Assembly (NCBI RefSeq): GCF_000003195.3
Contig: NC_012877.2
Location: 10,518,855 to 10,582,854 of the forward strand
Direction of reading: 5' to 3'
From: Sorghum bicolor
Lineage: Eukaryota; Streptophyta; Magnoliopsida; Poales; Poaceae
Length of the DNA stretch: 64,000 nt
The notes beneath the pieces are model-generated. The model did no database searches and was not told the origin of the DNA. It worked only from the letters and a program-made list of their open reading frames with translations. Below, one piece after another: positions 63,211 through 64,000 of the stretch. Numbering within the stretch: the stretch's first letter is position 1; each line of letters starts with the position of its first letter. The translations under genes were made by a program, and so were the position numbers.

Positions 63211-64000
63211 TCAAGAAGATTCCTTTATGACCTTTGTTGTGGGGGTTAAGACAAGATTTTTAAATAGTTTAAGTGCAAAAGATTTAGACATGATGTTGAT
63301 CCCCATAACAGGATTATAAAGAGCATTAAATCGATCAAAATTATAAGCACAGCGTATAGTTATAGAGGGTGTGTCCAAACGGATCACATCAGAGGAAAGC
63401 TCTGACTCCTCCAACCATTCGCTACTCATGACTGAGATAAGCTCTCTCAATTGGTATTCACTTGGCAAATAAATGCTAAACTGGCCGTTTTGGGGTTTGT
63501 CAATAGAATGGTAGTTTGAAATGTTTCCAAAATCGGCAAAAAGATCGGATTCTATATCCAGCATGAAGTCCGGTGGTGGAATTTCTTCCTCTTGTGGCTT
63601 AGAACTTGGGATAGCTAAAGTAGATGAAGAATTTGGCAGAGTGTCTACTTTAGCTTCGTAGGTTTCATCATGAAGGCTATTATCCATCTCAGCTTCTAGG
63701 ATTCTATCTAGGATCACTCTAGCTTCATCAGTAGGGATGCGAAAGAAAGAACCTCTAGACATTGTGTGTAGCATTTGTTTGTGATTTTTCTGAAGACCTC
63801 GAAAAAAGTGAAATAAAAGAACAGGGTCTTCAAGATTAAGGTTTGGTCTAGATTCTAAAAGATCAGAAAAATTTTTCCAGGATTTTCCCAAAGTTTCATT
63901 ATCTTTTTGCTTAAAAGATAGGACTTCGAGTCTAAGGTCGGCTATACGGTCGAGGGAATAGAAATCTAGACAAAAGTTGGCTCGTAAAACTCCCCATTCA
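63211..64000 (-). pseudogene. C-terminal gag and start of protease-like domain, continues past the window
   Basis: The frame is open to the window end. It includes gag-type sequence (LGKSWKNFSDLL, FFRGLQKNHKQML, ILDRILEAEM) and then, near 63289-63318, NPVMGINIM in the place where retropepsins have the DTG-containing strand; the catalytic Asp is not there. It ends at a TGA at 63211-63213, after which the same frame continues. Confidence 0.7.

Overview
This is nuclear DNA from a grass. The evidence is intron-bearing genes closely resembling barley serine carboxypeptidase I, and a dense mix of grass-type LTR retrotransposons, CACTA transposons, MITEs and very long (ATT)n and (TA)n microsatellites. 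A MITE beginning GGCCTTGTTTAGTT and the TTTGCCGAGTGCC repeats point to a panicoid grass such as sorghum or a relative, but the species is an inference. There is no sign of bacterial operons, CRISPR or organellar genes.

Only two host genes are convincing. They are tandem, both on the minus strand, and each has 13 exons: a serine carboxypeptidase at 2034-5854 (502 aa) and its paralogue at 29079-36502 (512 aa). All exon junctions could be placed on GT-AG boundaries and both reading frames are intact, with the Ser-Asp-His triad present. Exons 2-13, their introns and about 540 bp of 3' flank are nearly identical between copies. Exon 1, the signal peptide and the promoter are much more diverged, and intron 1 grew from 551 bp to about 4.07 kb in the second copy.

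The rest is layered mobile DNA. 1-1488 is the end of a plus-strand LTR abutting the 3' flank of gene 1. 7385-28533 separates the two genes and holds several LTRs of a TGTAACACCC family (7385-10062 minus, 15931-18626 plus with a tRNA-Met-type primer site, 20388-23284 minus), a CACTA fragment with a transposase-associated domain (about 11483-13280), a plus-strand Athila-like LTR block (23386-25570), a further LTR fragment and a LINE-like zinc-knuckle remnant. 36840-43887 holds CACTA-type ends (one complete 1014-bp element with a TCA target duplication), a MITE and another LTR.

43888-64000 is a nest of Athila-like Ty3/gypsy elements. An old plus-strand element (about 43888-56295) has its 3' LTR split by a complete minus-strand element at 46509-54788. 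That inserted element has 1653-bp LTRs, a tRNA-Asp primer site and one 877-aa gag-protease ORF with two retropepsin-like domains, but no reverse transcriptase or integrase. A second minus-strand relative enters at 56296 and runs off the window end. It has RT, RNase H and integrase in one frame interrupted by six stop codons and no frameshift, a protease-like domain without the catalytic Asp, and an intact 209-aa accessory ORF. That ORF lies behind what looks like a diverged internal copy of the element's own LTR promoter.

The most interesting material is this pair of related elements with complementary gene content, the internal LTR-like promoter with its accessory ORF, a stem-loop conserved in both elements' 3' non-coding regions, and the mosaic divergence of the two carboxypeptidase genes.
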